NCBI GenBank assembly: GCA_900553835.1 | Contig: USFF01000004.1 | Coordinates: forward strand, 1-59,383 | Source: an uncultured Mycoplasmatota bacterium | Lineage (GTDB): Bacteria > Bacillota_I > Bacilli_A > RF39 > UBA660 | DNA length: 59,383 nt | Direction of reading: 5' to 3' | Shown here: positions 1 to 7,951 of the stretch, piece after piece | How positions within the stretch are numbered: the stretch's first letter is position 1 | Layout: every line of letters starts with the position of its first letter | The notes under the pieces: model-generated | What the model was told of the DNA's origin: nothing | The model's input: the letters and a program-made list of their open reading frames with translations, nothing else | Database searches by the model: none | Position numbers and translations under genes: made by a program

Positions 1-1
1 C

Positions 2-55
2 AATCCTCTAATTAGAAACTATTAATAAACTGTCCAACTTTTGGGGTTCAGTTCA
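2..55. mobile_element. Probable right end of an IS3-family (IS150-like) insertion sequence
   Basis: Bases 31-55 start TGTCCAACTTTTGGGG and end GTTCA. This closely resembles the terminal inverted repeat of IS150-group IS3 elements, whose ends read like TGnnCTGnACCCC followed by AAAAGTTGGACA on the other strand. The element would lie to the left of the window with its end near base 55. A short open frame at 2-25 that stops at TAA just before the repeat could be the tail of its transposase, but seven codons are too few to identify. The other end and any target duplication lie outside the window. Confidence 0.5.
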
Positions 56-148
56 CCGGTTCATCATTTTATCAGTTTTTTATTTACTCATTTAATGCCT
101 TAAATTAATTAAGCTTTAACGATTTGACAAGATAAAACAATAAAAAGC

Positions 149-1186
149 TTAATTATTAGTCATTTTATTTTCTATAATAAGTGTTTTTAATATTTTAGTT
201 AAGTATCTTTTTACCTCTTCATTAACGTTATTCATATTTTTAAGTATATTCAGAATATCATTAACATTAAAATTAAAATGTTCATCATATTTCATATTTA
301 TAGATTTAATTAAAGTTTCAAAAACTTCTTCAACTTTATCTTTTTCAAGACTTTCTAGATTAGTAGTAGTACTCTCATGTAGTTTCACACTCATACTTGA
401 TAATTTACCAGGAATAAAATAGTTTCCAAATACTTCCCAAGATGTTGGATAATGTTCATACACAAAAGTATTATTACTCTCTACAGTACTATAATTGTCC
501 ATATTTAAAAGAACTCCTACAACTGAAGAAGAAGGTACAATTGTTACTAATTTATCTTTAATTTTTTTAAATTTAAAGGAATTAAATTCTTCTTTCAATA
601 ATCCGGGTCCATCAAAATTATAAATCTTTTTAATTTTTTTAAAAATATTGTTATTTGCCTCCATTGAACTAACTAAAGCTAAGTTACCACCTTTACTATG
701 TCCACATATATAAATATTTTTATCTTTAAATTTTACATTTTCATTTAAATAATCAATAGCCATTAATTGTGTATTAGTTGGATAAGAGTAGCCTAATCTA
801 AAGTTTTCAAACCATCCAATAACTGAACCATCTGTTCCTTTATATGAAATTATACTATTAGTTCCAAAATAAAATATACATGCTCCGAACTGAACACTTT
901 CGTTTTTAATATTAATAAAATTTTTAACCCTTAAACTCTTATATCTTTTACTCCCTTTAATAGAGTTCAAAATTTCATAAGCTATTTTCCCCATTTTACT
1001 ATAATCATTTTTATTAACAGTTTTATTTACATAATTGATAAACCCTGTCAAATCTAGTTCATTACTAAAACTTTTAATAGGTAAATACGAAAGTACAGAA
1101 AAAAGTAAAATATCAATTTCATTAATATTCACCTCTTCTAAACTAGTATTTTTATAATAATATAGATAATCTTTTAATGTATACAT
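149..1186 (-). CDS. DUF2974 (Mbeg1-like) alpha/beta-hydrolase family protein
   Basis: A 345-residue protein with the lipase-type nucleophile elbow GHSKGGNLAL (residues 162-171, Ser164 the likely nucleophile). An upstream YKGTDG segment (115-120) corresponds to the FRGTD strand of this family, and FDGPGL (191-196) is another family signature. These are typical of DUF2974/Mbeg1-like proteins, predicted lipases or esterases whose substrate is unknown. No signal peptide or membrane segment is visible, so it is probably cytoplasmic. AGGAGG lies 7 bases before the ATG. It follows the lipoprotein gene at 1219 and is separated from it by a terminator hairpin, so it may depend on read-through or its own promoter. 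Family call fairly sure; function inferred. Confidence 0.75.
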   Translation of the reverse strand: MYTLKDYLYYYKNTSLEEVNINEIDILLFSVLSYLPIKSFSNELDLTGFINYVNKTVNKNDYSKMGKIAYEILNSIKGSKRYKSLRVKNFINIKNESVQFGACIFYFGTNSIISYKGTDGSVIGWFENFRLGYSYPTNTQLMAIDYLNENVKFKDKNIYICGHSKGGNLALVSSMEANNNIFKKIKKIYNFDGPGLLKEEFNSFKFKKIKDKLVTIVPSSSVVGVLLNMDNYSTVESNNTFVYEHYPTSWEVFGNYFIPGKLSSMSVKLHESTTTNLESLEKDKVEEVFETLIKSINMKYDEHFNFNVNDILNILKNMNNVNEEVKRYLTKILKTLIIENKMTNN

Positions 1187-1200
1187 AGTTCCTCCTAATT

Positions 1201-1220
1201 AAAAAACTTCCGAAGAAGTT
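1201..1220 (-). terminator. Intrinsic terminator after the lipoprotein gene
   Basis: On the minus strand AACTTC-TTCG-GAAGTT is followed by a run of T. The stem (1205-1210 with 1215-1220) has a stable UUCG tetraloop. The stop codon of the lipoprotein gene (1219-1221) lies partly inside the stem. Confidence 0.75.
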
Positions 1221-1704
1221 AATTAAATTTTACAGTTTTAGCCCATTCTTTAAACTTAGGCAAATATTTGTCCTTATCTTTAGCTTCGCATGAGAAATTG
1301 AATGACCAAAAGGCATCATCAGACTTATAATAACTAACAAAATGAAAATAAGTCTTATTATTTTCTTTTTCTTCGTACTTATAAAAACTTAAATTATCTT
1401 GAAGAATTAATTCATAATCTGTTCCTAAACTATTTAATATAGTACCTGCATAATCAATAACAGTATTATCTTTAGTAAGTTTTACTTCACTATCTTTATA
1501 TGACTCAAAAGAATTTTTAATAGTATTCATTTTAACATTTATATTTTCATAATTAAAAGAATTTTCTTCGTTAGTCATATCTTCTTCCATTGTTATACTA
1601 AATTCACTATTGGTATATAATTTATCTTTAGGCTCATACTCACAACCTGCTAAAAAGAAACATATAACTAAAGCCGCAAGTCCTAATAATATTCTACCTT
1701 TCAC
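1219..1704 (-). CDS. Putative lipoprotein, function unknown
   Basis: A 161-residue protein starting with a positively charged, hydrophobic signal sequence that ends in the lipobox FLAGC (Cys21), so it is probably lipid-anchored on the outer face of the membrane. The rest is polar and has no motif I recognise. The start is GTG, supported by AGGTG seven bases upstream. It lies downstream of the DUF218 gene (about 60 bases away) and ends in a UUCG-loop terminator. It resembles many small extracytoplasmic stress or solute-sensing lipoproteins of Bacillota in layout only. Confidence 0.7.
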   Translation of the reverse strand: MKGRILLGLAALVICFFLAGCEYEPKDKLYTNSEFSITMEEDMTNEENSFNYENINVKMNTIKNSFESYKDSEVKLTKDNTVIDYAGTILNSLGTDYELILQDNLSFYKYEEKENNKTYFHFVSYYKSDDAFWSFNFSCEAKDKDKYLPKFKEWAKTVKFN

Positions 1705-1763
1705 TTTACTTCACCTATTTTAGTTTAACATATTTTTCAAAAAATATCTACTCTTTTGTTTAA

Positions 1764-2429
1764 TTAATATATGTCCTTGTCATTTGTTATATTACCATCA
1801 CCACTTACAGGAAAAGTTTCTTTTACACTGTTTTTTGATTTAATAAATGATTTAATAAAGTCTTTATTTCTAGCAAGAACTTCTCTTAACTCTCTTTTTA
1901 TGAAACCTCTATATCTTATATCCTCTGCAGGAACTGCATAAACTTCTAAACCAAGTTTTTTTCCTATGTAAAGAGCCCTGTAAAGATGGTATTTTTGAGA
2001 AACTATAACAACTTTTTTGACTTTAAAAACTTCTTTAGCACGGTATAAACTATCAAACGTTGAAATACCTTTATGATCCATAAAAATGTCACTAGAATTT
2101 ATGCCTTTATTAACAGCATAAGTTTTCATAACATTTACTTCATCGTGGTTAGTTCTGGTATGGTCACCACTCATAATAATTTTTAAACTTACACCATTAT
2201 CATATAAACTAATGCTTTTAATTAATCTATCTTCTAACATAGGACTAGGTTTATTATTCCAAATACCAGCTCCAAGTACTAAAATAGCATCAACATTATT
2301 GAGTTTCTTTGCTTCATCTATAGTAAGTATTTTATTTTTAGTAGATAAAATTACATAAAAGTTAATAAATAATATTGCAAACAAAAATAAAGATATTACT
2401 ATAGTAAATAATTTAACTATCTTCTTCAT
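1764..2429 (-). CDS. DUF218 / SanA-YdcF-like membrane-anchored protein
   Basis: About 221 residues: an N-terminal membrane anchor (roughly residues 5-27) followed by a DUF218 domain. Typical features are VDAILVLGAG near the start of the domain, SGDHTRTNHDEV in the middle and VSQKYHLYRALY near the end, which match SanA/YdcF proteins. Family members are linked to envelope barrier function and wall polymer metabolism, but the reaction is not settled. The start is uncertain: an in-frame GTG three codons upstream (2438) would also serve, and neither has a Shine-Dalgarno site. A TATAAT lies about 17 bases upstream of the ATG, so the message could be leaderless. It sits 32 bases after the P-type ATPase gene. 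Confidence 0.75.
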   Translation of the reverse strand: MKKIVKLFTIVISLFLFAILFINFYVILSTKNKILTIDEAKKLNNVDAILVLGAGIWNNKPSPMLEDRLIKSISLYDNGVSLKIIMSGDHTRTNHDEVNVMKTYAVNKGINSSDIFMDHKGISTFDSLYRAKEVFKVKKVVIVSQKYHLYRALYIGKKLGLEVYAVPAEDIRYRGFIKRELREVLARNKDFIKSFIKSKNSVKETFPVSGDGNITNDKDIY

Positions 2430-2470
2430 ATAAATCACAATATTATTATAACAAAAAATAACAAATAAAG

Positions 2471-4813
2471 TTACTTTTTAACCTTATTTGTCACTTTATT
2501 TATTATATATTCAGTAAAATTATCTAATCTAGTAAATATTTGTATACTAGCAGTGCCAAATACAATATAAAGTAAAATTGTACTAAAAGTTATACTCGTT
2601 AAATCAAAGAAGTCGTACCAAAATAATAAAGCATATACAAATATACCAATTAAAATAGTGATCATTGACGCTCTTAAAACATTAAATGGCTTACATAATT
2701 TAAATAGAAATATAAAGCCAGTAGTCGCAGTCATAATAACTATTAAAGTTGTAGCTAGACTAGGATCAATGTTAAATTCTTTTTTAAAAAGAGTTATTAA
2801 TACAACATTGAACACAACCGTTAAAGCTGGCGGAATACTTTTCTTAATTACATTTAACATAAAGTTTCCCTTTACCTTTTCATTGTTGGGCTCTAAAGCT
2901 AGAATAAACGATGGAATACTTATTGTACAAGCAGTGATTAAACTAAGGTGAATTGGTAAGTAAAAATATTCACTTTTCATGAAAAGACAAATAATTACTA
3001 ATATGGAAGTAAAAATCGTTTTAATTAAAAGTAAACTAGCACTTCTTTCAACGTTATTAATAGTTCTTCTTCCTTCATTAACAACTTTGGGCATATTACT
3101 AAAATTAGAATCAAGTAAAATTATTTGACTTACACTTTTAGCTGCATCACTAGCATTTCCAAAGGTTACAGCACAGTCAGATTGCTTAAGTGCTAAACAG
3201 TCGTTCACTCCATCTCCCACCATTGCAACAGTGTGTCCTTTATTTTGAAGTGCCTTTATAATCATTTTCTTTTGATGCGGTTTTACTCTTCCAAAAACAT
3301 CATAATCTGTATATTCTTCTATATTATTTTCATTAATTAATGTGGCATCTATTCCTTTAATATTTTCAAGTCCTGCTCTTTTAGCTACAGCAACAACTGT
3401 TTTATAAGAGTCTCCACTGATAATTTTAACATCAACTTTCTGTTTTTTAAAATATTCTAAAGTACTAGGGGCTTCTTTTCTAATTATATCTTCAATCAGA
3501 ATTAATGCCATTAATTTAGCATTACATGGCTTAATGGAAACTTCCTCATTAGTTTTAACTAAAGCAAGTACTCTATAGTCACTCACTTTATTAAGTTCTT
3601 CTTCATAAGATTTAATATCATCAAGTAAATATTCAGGAGCACCCAAATAATAAGTACCCTTTTCAAAGAAAGTTACACCAGAAAATTTCCTTTCAGAAGA
3701 AAACTCTTCTTTTTTACTAACGATATAGTCTCCTTTGACTTGATATTTTTCTTTAATAGCTTCTAAAGAAGAATTAGAAGTACTAAAAGAATAAGCATAA
3801 TTCATAAGTACAGAGTCAATATCATTATCACTAAAACCATTAAAAGGAATAATCTTATTAACTTTCATTTTCCCTTCAGTAATAGTTCCAGTTTTATCTA
3901 AACAAATAGTATCAACTCTAGCAAGAGTCTCAATTGAATAAAGTTCATTAACAAGAGTATTAACTTTTCCAAGTCTAATAATGCTAACTGCCATTACACT
4001 ACTTGTTAAAAGTAAGAGCCCATCAGGTATCATACCTATTAATGCACCAACTGAATGAAATACAGCATCCGTAAAATTCCCTGTTATTAAATATTGATTA
4101 TACATAAGTATAATTCCAACTGGGACAATTACTACACTTAGTACTTTTAATATTTTTACGAATGTTTCCATAATAACAGAATTAACTTTTTTACTATATT
4201 TAGCTTCTGCACTTATTTTAGAAATATAGTTATTTTCTCCTACATTAATTACTTTAGCATAACAAATACCACTTACAATAAAACTCCCACTTAATAAGGT
4301 GTCATTTTCTTTTTTACTTAGTGAATCACTTTCACCACTTATAAAAGCCTCATTTACTTCTACCGATCCATTTAATATTATTGAATCACATACAATTTGA
4401 TCTCCAATTTCTAGTTTCATGATATCATCAAGCACAATATCATTTATATCTACCAATTTTTCTTCTTTATTTCTAATAACCTTAACCTTAGTACTTGCTA
4501 AAACTGATAATTTATCTACAATTCTTTTAGATACAATTTCCTGGACTGTACTTATAATAGTATTTATAATAAGTACTCCCATGAATGTAGAATTCTTAAG
4601 TGCTTCAAATACTCTTAAACCAAGTATACCAGCTAAAATCATTAATGCACATAAAATACTATTTACTATATTAAAATAAGTAAATATATTATCTCTTAAT
4701 ATTTCTTTAATACTTTTAGTTGTTGGTTCATTATTAAAATTAACTAAGTTTTTTTGTTTTCTTATATTTACTTCTTCATCACTTAAACCAATTTTATAAA
4801 TAGGATCATTCAT
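2471..4813 (-). CDS. P-type cation-translocating ATPase (CtpE-like)
   Basis: A 780-residue P-type ATPase. The phosphorylation motif DKTGT is at residues 306-310 (Asp306), the actuator motif appears as SGES (159-162), and the conserved membrane motif is IPDGL (262-266) where calcium pumps have PEGL. The hinge motif VGDGVND and a C-terminal set of membrane helices are present. The IPDGLLLLTSS segment and the architecture resemble the CtpE-like branch, where members have been linked to calcium uptake, rather than heavy-metal or potassium pumps. The transported ion cannot be fixed from sequence alone. The start codon is ATG with GGTGAAG upstream. A second, differently built P-type ATPase is encoded at 39897. 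Confidence 0.8.
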   Translation of the reverse strand: MNDPIYKIGLSDEEVNIRKQKNLVNFNNEPTTKSIKEILRDNIFTYFNIVNSILCALMILAGILGLRVFEALKNSTFMGVLIINTIISTVQEIVSKRIVDKLSVLASTKVKVIRNKEEKLVDINDIVLDDIMKLEIGDQIVCDSIILNGSVEVNEAFISGESDSLSKKENDTLLSGSFIVSGICYAKVINVGENNYISKISAEAKYSKKVNSVIMETFVKILKVLSVVIVPVGIILMYNQYLITGNFTDAVFHSVGALIGMIPDGLLLLTSSVMAVSIIRLGKVNTLVNELYSIETLARVDTICLDKTGTITEGKMKVNKIIPFNGFSDNDIDSVLMNYAYSFSTSNSSLEAIKEKYQVKGDYIVSKKEEFSSERKFSGVTFFEKGTYYLGAPEYLLDDIKSYEEELNKVSDYRVLALVKTNEEVSIKPCNAKLMALILIEDIIRKEAPSTLEYFKKQKVDVKIISGDSYKTVVAVAKRAGLENIKGIDATLINENNIEEYTDYDVFGRVKPHQKKMIIKALQNKGHTVAMVGDGVNDCLALKQSDCAVTFGNASDAAKSVSQIILLDSNFSNMPKVVNEGRRTINNVERSASLLLIKTIFTSILVIICLFMKSEYFYLPIHLSLITACTISIPSFILALEPNNEKVKGNFMLNVIKKSIPPALTVVFNVVLITLFKKEFNIDPSLATTLIVIMTATTGFIFLFKLCKPFNVLRASMITILIGIFVYALLFWYDFFDLTSITFSTILLYIVFGTASIQIFTRLDNFTEYIINKVTNKVKK

Positions 4814-4910
4814 CTTACTTCACCTTTTTATCCTACTAATATTTTATCAAATTTAAAGTTAAAAGTCATTAAAAGATTATAAAGTATTTAATAAAAGTTA
4901 AGACAAACAA

Positions 4911-4946
4911 AATAAAAAAGTAAATCATATTATAATAATTTACTTT
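4911..4946 (-). terminator. Intrinsic terminator of the LtaS-like gene
   Basis: Minus-strand stem AAAGTAAAT / ATTTACTTT (4938-4946 with 4917-4925) is followed by TTTATTTT. The stop codon at 4945-4947 overlaps the stem. Confidence 0.65.
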
Positions 4947-6492
4947 AATTACATTTGTTAATAATACATTCACTATAAAATGGTGAATATTTTCTAAGTT
5001 CAAGATAAACATTATCTAATCCATACTTTTCAGTTATAGTATTTTCCTTGGAAAATAAATTAGTTCCAACTCCTAGTCTTTCTCCATCTATTTTAACATT
5101 CAAAGCAGCTAAAGTAGTTGGAAACATATCAAGTGTAGTAAATGTCCTATTGGAGCTAGTAACAGGTTTAATAGGTGAATTAAGAAATGCATTGTAAATA
5201 GTTCTTGTATAGCCATTAGAATTAACTTCATCAAAAGAATAATTGTTCATACTTAAGTGGTCACCTGTAATAACAACTGTTGTATTTTTATAAAATGTTT
5301 GTTTTTGCAACCAATCAATAAAGTTTGCAACATTTTTATCCGAACAATAAACAGAATTTAAATATAAATTATCAGAAATCACTGGGCAATCATTATCCAT
5401 ATAACCATCTTGTGCATGCGTATCAACAGTTAAAAGAGTAAAATTAAAGGGTTCATCATTTTTAGAAATTTTATTTAATTCTTGTTTAGCATATTCAAAT
5501 AATATTTTATCTTCAAAACCCCAAAATACAAAATAATCATTTGAGATTATTCCATCTTTTCTAGCTGTGTAAAGATCATAAATCTTATAATTACCATGAG
5601 TAGTAAAATATAAATCTCTACTACCAAATGATGCATCAGATCCTACCATCAAATAGTTCTTATAACCGTTATCACTTAAAATATCTCCTAAACTAACCGC
5701 GCCAGGTACTATTTCTTTATAGTACTTTCCAAGTGAATTTCCATCAAATGGTGTCTTAAGTGGAATACCTGAAGTATGCGCAATCATAGCTGCCATAGTC
5801 CACGTAGTACCATCAACCTTATAAGCACCACCTATTTTATCATTGTTAGAGAAGTTTAAATTTTTTAATGCAATTTCACTTAAATTTGGTATATAATTAG
5901 TTTCAAAGAAACCACCATTAGTTTTAGATGAAAATGTATTTTCCATTGATTCTAAATATATGTAAATCAAATTTCTTTTTTCTTCTGGGAATGTTAAATC
6001 CACATTTTTAGGATTAACATAATTTTCTTCAATAAAAGAAGAATATATTTTTTGAGAATTTATATACTCGAAAAAATATAAATCATTTCCAACTTTCCTA
6101 TAACTAACTATTGCGAGTACAAACGAAAATAATACAAAAATAATTTTGAATACAGAATTAATAAATTTACTAAATAAATTAAAACTAAAATTTGATTTAA
6201 ATAGTTTCACCGAAATAAATAAATCATACTTCTTTTGATAAACAAAAATACATATAATAAATATAAGCAAAATAGTGGGCAAAAGTAAATTATATTTTAT
6301 AAAATCCAAAACAATACCATTTCCAGCATTTAAAACTGGAGAAGAAATTGTAAATAAAATCTCCTCAAAATTACTAAAAGAAAATTTACTTACTACCCAG
6401 TTACACGATAAATAAACTACTAAAGATAAATAAAATAATAATGAAGATAAAATAATAAGAATTTTATTTAAAACAGAAACTACCTTTTTCAT
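4945..6492 (-). CDS. LtaS/MdoB-like phosphoglycerol transferase, sulfatase fold
   Basis: A 515-residue membrane enzyme: about three transmembrane helices in residues 10-135, then an extracytoplasmic sulfatase-fold domain. Family signatures are IYLESMEN (metal-binding Glu near 181), GTTWTMAAMIA (about 228-238, which should carry the catalytic Thr), VDTHAQDGY and VITGDHLSMN. This pattern is closer to MdoB/OpgB-type phosphoglycerol transferases than to classical LtaS. It probably transfers phosphoglycerol or a related group from lipid to a surface glycan or lipoteichoic-type polymer. Its ATG follows directly on the stop of the small gene at 6493, so the two are almost certainly co-translated. 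A paralogue lies at 24921. Confidence 0.85.
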   Translation of the reverse strand: MKKVVSVLNKILIILSSLLFYLSLVVYLSCNWVVSKFSFSNFEEILFTISSPVLNAGNGIVLDFIKYNLLLPTILLIFIICIFVYQKKYDLFISVKLFKSNFSFNLFSKFINSVFKIIFVLFSFVLAIVSYRKVGNDLYFFEYINSQKIYSSFIEENYVNPKNVDLTFPEEKRNLIYIYLESMENTFSSKTNGGFFETNYIPNLSEIALKNLNFSNNDKIGGAYKVDGTTWTMAAMIAHTSGIPLKTPFDGNSLGKYYKEIVPGAVSLGDILSDNGYKNYLMVGSDASFGSRDLYFTTHGNYKIYDLYTARKDGIISNDYFVFWGFEDKILFEYAKQELNKISKNDEPFNFTLLTVDTHAQDGYMDNDCPVISDNLYLNSVYCSDKNVANFIDWLQKQTFYKNTTVVITGDHLSMNNYSFDEVNSNGYTRTIYNAFLNSPIKPVTSSNRTFTTLDMFPTTLAALNVKIDGERLGVGTNLFSKENTITEKYGLDNVYLELRKYSPFYSECIINKCN

Positions 6493-6810
6493 TTATTTCT
6501 TCTTCCTAACATCAATTTTAATATTCACATTGTTATATATAAATTTATATACAAAAGGAATAAAAGTACTAATAGCAACTGATAGTAGTAAAAATTTTGC
6601 ACTAAAACCAAAAGTGAAAGTTTGTTCAGTAAACGTATCATATAAATGTTCTGTAAACATGGAACATATAATAACCACACACATATTTATAATCACATTA
6701 TAAATTGAATAAACTGAAATATATTGAACTATATTTTCACATTTAAAATATCTTAGATGTATTTTAAATGCTATAAATGCTGGCAAAAATAAACAAATAA
6801 ATAACCACAT
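6493..6810 (-). CDS. Small integral membrane protein coupled to the LtaS-like gene
   Basis: A 105-residue protein made almost entirely of three hydrophobic segments (about 1-18, 28-52 and 70-92) with a basic tail ending in RKKK. I do not recognise a family. Its stop codon directly abuts the ATG of the LtaS-like enzyme, and the start has a GGAGG site. The tight coupling suggests a partner of the sulfatase-fold enzyme, for example in lipid substrate handling, but this is inference. About 190 bases upstream separate it from the polysaccharide locus; they hold AT-rich DNA and a terminator at 6955-6993. Confidence 0.65.
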   Translation of the reverse strand: MWLFICLFLPAFIAFKIHLRYFKCENIVQYISVYSIYNVIINMCVVIICSMFTEHLYDTFTEQTFTFGFSAKFLLLSVAISTFIPFVYKFIYNNVNIKIDVRKKK

Positions 6811-6954
6811 AATAACTAACCTCCATACTATTTGTTCTCATTTCTCTCATAAAGATATTTTTAAATTTTATTAAAATATTTGCCCTCTTATTTATATTTT
6901 ATCATAAAGAGTTAAATTTTAATAGAGTTACATTAACTTTTAAGTGCTCTTACC

Positions 6955-6993
6955 CTAAATAAAAACTGAAAATTATTAAGGAACTTTCAGTTT
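6955..6993 (-). terminator. Terminator closing the Wzy / Alg14-13-like unit
   Basis: Minus-strand stem AAACTGAAA / TTTCAGTTT (6985-6993 with 6963-6971) with a 13-base loop is followed by TTATTT. It lies five bases after the stop of the Alg13-like gene. Confidence 0.7.
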
Positions 6994-6998
6994 AAATT

Positions 6999-7478
6999 TT
7001 AATTATTATCAATATAATTTTCAATTAATTCAATCATGTTATCAGTGTTACTTTTATACATTTTAGGCTTAAATGTTTTAGCTCTTTCTAATGCTTTATC
7101 TAGTTCATCTGGTTTTAGTAATGGAATGATATATCCCATTTTTCCAAAATTTTCAATAATTTGAAGTTGATGATCATTTACATGTTCTCCATATTTTTGA
7201 AGTCTTGGACAGGCAATAACAATTTTATTATTTCTAAGCCCATCAGTGATTGTTCCAACACCTCCATGGCAAATAATAATTCTAGCTTCACTAATAATTC
7301 TTTTAAACTCATCCATCGGAAGAAATGAAACTGTTTTAAAATTAGTTGACTTAAATATACTAGAACCTGACTGTACTATGACTTCTTCATTAATATTACC
7401 AATCTCAATTTGTTTATCAACACTTTTTAATAATCTATCAAATTGAATATTTTGTGTACCAACAGAAACAAATATCAA
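6999..7478 (-). CDS. Alg13/PssE-like glycosyltransferase subunit
   Basis: About 159 residues when started at the TTG at 7478, giving an N-terminus IFVSVGTQ that matches the usual MIFVTVGT start of this family. A longer frame to 7532 exists but would lie inside the previous gene. A GGGGGGTGG ribosome site lies about six bases upstream, and the TTG overlaps the preceding stop as TTGA. Key motifs are CHGGVGTITDGL (UDP-sugar binding) and YGEHVNDHQ. It is the catalytic, Alg13-like half of a two-subunit glycosyltransferase (PssD/PssE, Cps14F/G type) acting on lipid-linked sugars at the inner membrane face. Its Alg14-like partner is immediately upstream. Confidence 0.85.
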   Translation of the reverse strand: MIFVSVGTQNIQFDRLLKSVDKQIEIGNINEEVIVQSGSSIFKSTNFKTVSFLPMDEFKRIISEARIIICHGGVGTITDGLRNNKIVIACPRLQKYGEHVNDHQLQIIENFGKMGYIIPLLKPDELDKALERAKTFKPKMYKSNTDNMIELIENYIDNN

Positions 7479-7951
7479 TATATCCACCCCCCATAAACTG
7501 CTTTTGGGTAAAGTTTTAACATTTCTTCCCACTGAACTATAAATAAATCTGCAAACTTGTAAACTAAACTTCCTGTCTTTGTTTTACTTTGACTATTAGC
7601 AAAAGTTTCAATAAATATTATTTTACTACCAAGTAACTTTCCAATACATAACATAGGCCCGGATGTGTGAGCGCCGGTAGATATAATATATTTTGGTCTA
7701 AACAGAATATAATAATATAAACTAATAAAACAGTTAATAAGAAGTTTAAAAGCATAAAGTATTTTATTATTTTGCTTAGCATAAAGTAAATATTTAATTT
7801 TTTTACCATACTTGTTCTTTAAATCTTTATTAGTAAAGTCCTTTTCTGTTACTATTAAATAATCATACTTATTAAACATTTTTTTTAGCATTAAAAGTTC
7901 ATTTAAATGACCTCCAGTACTTGATATAAACATTACTCTTTTCTTTTTCAT
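7475..7951 (-). CDS. Alg14/PssD-like glycosyltransferase membrane subunit
   Basis: A 158-residue protein with the hallmark N-terminus FISSTGGHLNELLML, the segment ISTGAHTSGPMLCIGKLLG and the C-terminal VQWEEMLKLYPKAVYGG. These define Alg14/PssD proteins, which anchor the Alg13-like catalytic subunit to the membrane. Hydrophobic stretches around 65-85 fit monotopic membrane contact. It overlaps the upstream Wzy-GT4 gene by four bases (ATGA) and the downstream Alg13-like gene by four (TTGA). All three are therefore probably translated as one coupled unit. Confidence 0.88.
   Translation of the reverse strand: MKKKRVMFISSTGGHLNELLMLKKMFNKYDYLIVTEKDFTNKDLKNKYGKKIKYLLYAKQNNKILYAFKLLINCFISLYYYILFRPKYIISTGAHTSGPMLCIGKLLGSKIIFIETFANSQSKTKTGSLVYKFADLFIVQWEEMLKLYPKAVYGGWIY

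Noticed and set aside
107..154. Terminator for the DUF2974 gene formed by AATTAAGCTTT / AAAGCTTAATT
   Set aside because: The arms match over 11 bases but the loop is 26 bases and no T run follows on the minus strand; too weak to annotate.
7475..7951. Use of TGA as tryptophan (Mycoplasma-type code)
   Set aside because: TGA ends several genes exactly at overlaps with the next start (7475, 7948, 11421, 18754), and tryptophan is encoded by TGG.
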